The notes beneath the pieces are model-generated. The model worked only from the letters and a program-made list of their open reading frames with translations, did no database searches and had not been told where the DNA came from. Made by a program: the position numbers and the translations under genes. DNA of 64,000 nt from positions 28,729,792 through 28,793,791 of the forward strand of contig NC_072892.1 of assembly GCF_027943255.1 (NCBI RefSeq), in the 5' to 3' direction. Origin of the DNA: Anastrepha obliqua (Eukaryota > Arthropoda > Insecta > Diptera > Tephritidae). Below, in pieces: positions 63,330 through 64,000 of this stretch; the first letter of the stretch is position 1, and every line of letters begins with the position of its first letter.

Positions 63330-63830
63330 GTGCGAGCCAACTTAATCGCTCCGTTACAATTTTTTTACAAGAGCGTACAATTGTTGGTATACACTGATGG
63401 TATTGACATGATCGATCTAAACAACTGCGCATTTATGCCTTTTCCAAACTGGATAAAAAAGCAAAGCGAATGGGTCTGGTGGTGGTGGGTGGACAAAACG
63501 AAGTACTTTCTGTCATCAAACAAACATCGGCACCCATGTAACTGTTATGATTTCATGGTTGTAAGAGACTTCGTTTATTTAGGAACCAGCGTCAATACCG
63601 ATAACAATGTCAGCCTTGAAATTCAACGTATAATATTTCTTGACAACAAGTGCTACTTTGGACTAAATAGGCCTCTCTGGACGAACAAAACTAACACTCT
63701 ACAAGACTCTCATCATGCCCGTCCTAATGTATGGCGCCGAAGCTTGGACGATGGCTGACGATGATGGACAACATATACATAGTGCACTCAATAAAGATCC
63801 AGTGACTTCGTTGGCTAGTCATGCATCAAC
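63330..63830 (+). pseudogene. LINE RT C-terminal region, family A
   Basis: The plus-strand frame reads VDKTKYFLSSNKHRHPC, YDFMVVRDFVYLGTSVNTDN, NVSLEIQRIIFLDNKCYFGL, then shifts near 63680 into HARPNVWRRSLDDG (from the SRRTKLTLYKSLIxPVLxYGAEAWT region). It is a copy of the family at 59459-60158, 5'-truncated and dead, probably within the oskar intron. Confidence 0.85.
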
Positions 63831-63892
63831 CCATTCGGCTAGTTAATTCCCTTAACTGGCTGCCGTAATTCCCTTATATAGATACTATATAT

Positions 63893-64000
63893 AACTGGCA
63901 CGCACACCCTTTTTGGGTGTTTGGCCAAGCTCCTCTTCCTATTTGTGGTGTTCGTCTTGATGCTGTTCCACAAATGGGTTCGCCGTGATTTCCTTTATAG
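63893..64000 (-). mobile_element. SINE copy, cut by window end
   Basis: AACTGGCACGCACACCCTTT, TTGGGTGTTTGGCCAAGCTC, CTATTTGTGGTGTTCGTCTT and GATGCTGTTCCACAAATGGG is the 3' end of the SINE on the minus strand. It is interrupted after ATGGG, near the window edge, by CGCCGTGATTTCCTT, so an internal deletion is likely. Confidence 0.8.

Noticed and set aside
1..64000. CRISPR arrays, rRNA genes, bacterial-type defence or phage modules
   Set aside because: None seen; intron-containing insect genes and eukaryotic transposons make such features implausible here.

Overview
The window is chromosomal DNA from a higher fly, very probably a tephritid fruit fly. Three points support this. It carries split genes with short AT-rich introns and GT...AG junctions whose proteins read as fly Axin, oskar and janus-A. 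It contains a DD41D ('rosa'-type) mariner group that I recall being described from tephritids. It also has many copies of one tRNA-derived SINE. The species cannot be named from the sequence alone.

Layout. Positions 1-37,550 contain no host gene I can support and are a graveyard of transposable elements. These include six or more mariner/Tc1-type DNA transposons (several with both ends and TA target duplications visible), a Kolobok-like element flanked by TTAA, several LINE 3' ends, SINE copies, a decayed copia relative (22,750-23,800) and one intact, apparently very young Ty1/copia element (23,828-28,316). That element has identical 227-bp LTRs, a 5-bp target duplication and one uninterrupted 1281-codon polyprotein. 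Nesting is frequent: a DD41D element sits inside a Tc1-like IR/DR element, a LINE tail inside the Kolobok-like element, and LINE and mariner pieces inside a Tc1-like element.

Positions 37,674-47,457 hold Axin on the plus strand. I could place ten coding exons that join in phase to a 736-residue protein (RGS domain, GSK3-binding helix, Armadillo/beta-catenin-binding helix, DIX domain). Its larger introns carry SINE, MITE, LINE and mariner pieces. From 52,599 to 53,769 (minus strand) is a two-exon ZAD/C2H2 zinc-finger gene. From 56,123 to 57,629 (minus) is a three-exon janus-A/phosphohistidine phosphatase gene with a double DRE-like promoter motif upstream. At 61,451 (plus) oskar begins: the LOTUS domain and a low-complexity linker are present, and the gene runs off the right edge before the OSK (SGNH-like) domain.

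Function. The host genes do not form an operon-like unit. Axin is the destruction-complex scaffold of Wnt/Wingless signalling, oskar assembles germ plasm, janus-A is a small phosphohistidine phosphatase, and the zinc-finger protein is a probable transcription factor. From memory, Axin and janus-A lie in the same cytological region in Drosophila melanogaster while oskar is elsewhere on the same chromosome arm; the proximity here would then be a local rearrangement.

I found no bacterial-type system, CRISPR array, rRNA or functional tRNA. The most noteworthy items are the intact copia element, the two IR/DR Tc1-like elements, an 8-bp-TSD MITE with both halves duplicated, the Kolobok-like remnant, and the relation between a maT transposon and a short MITE.
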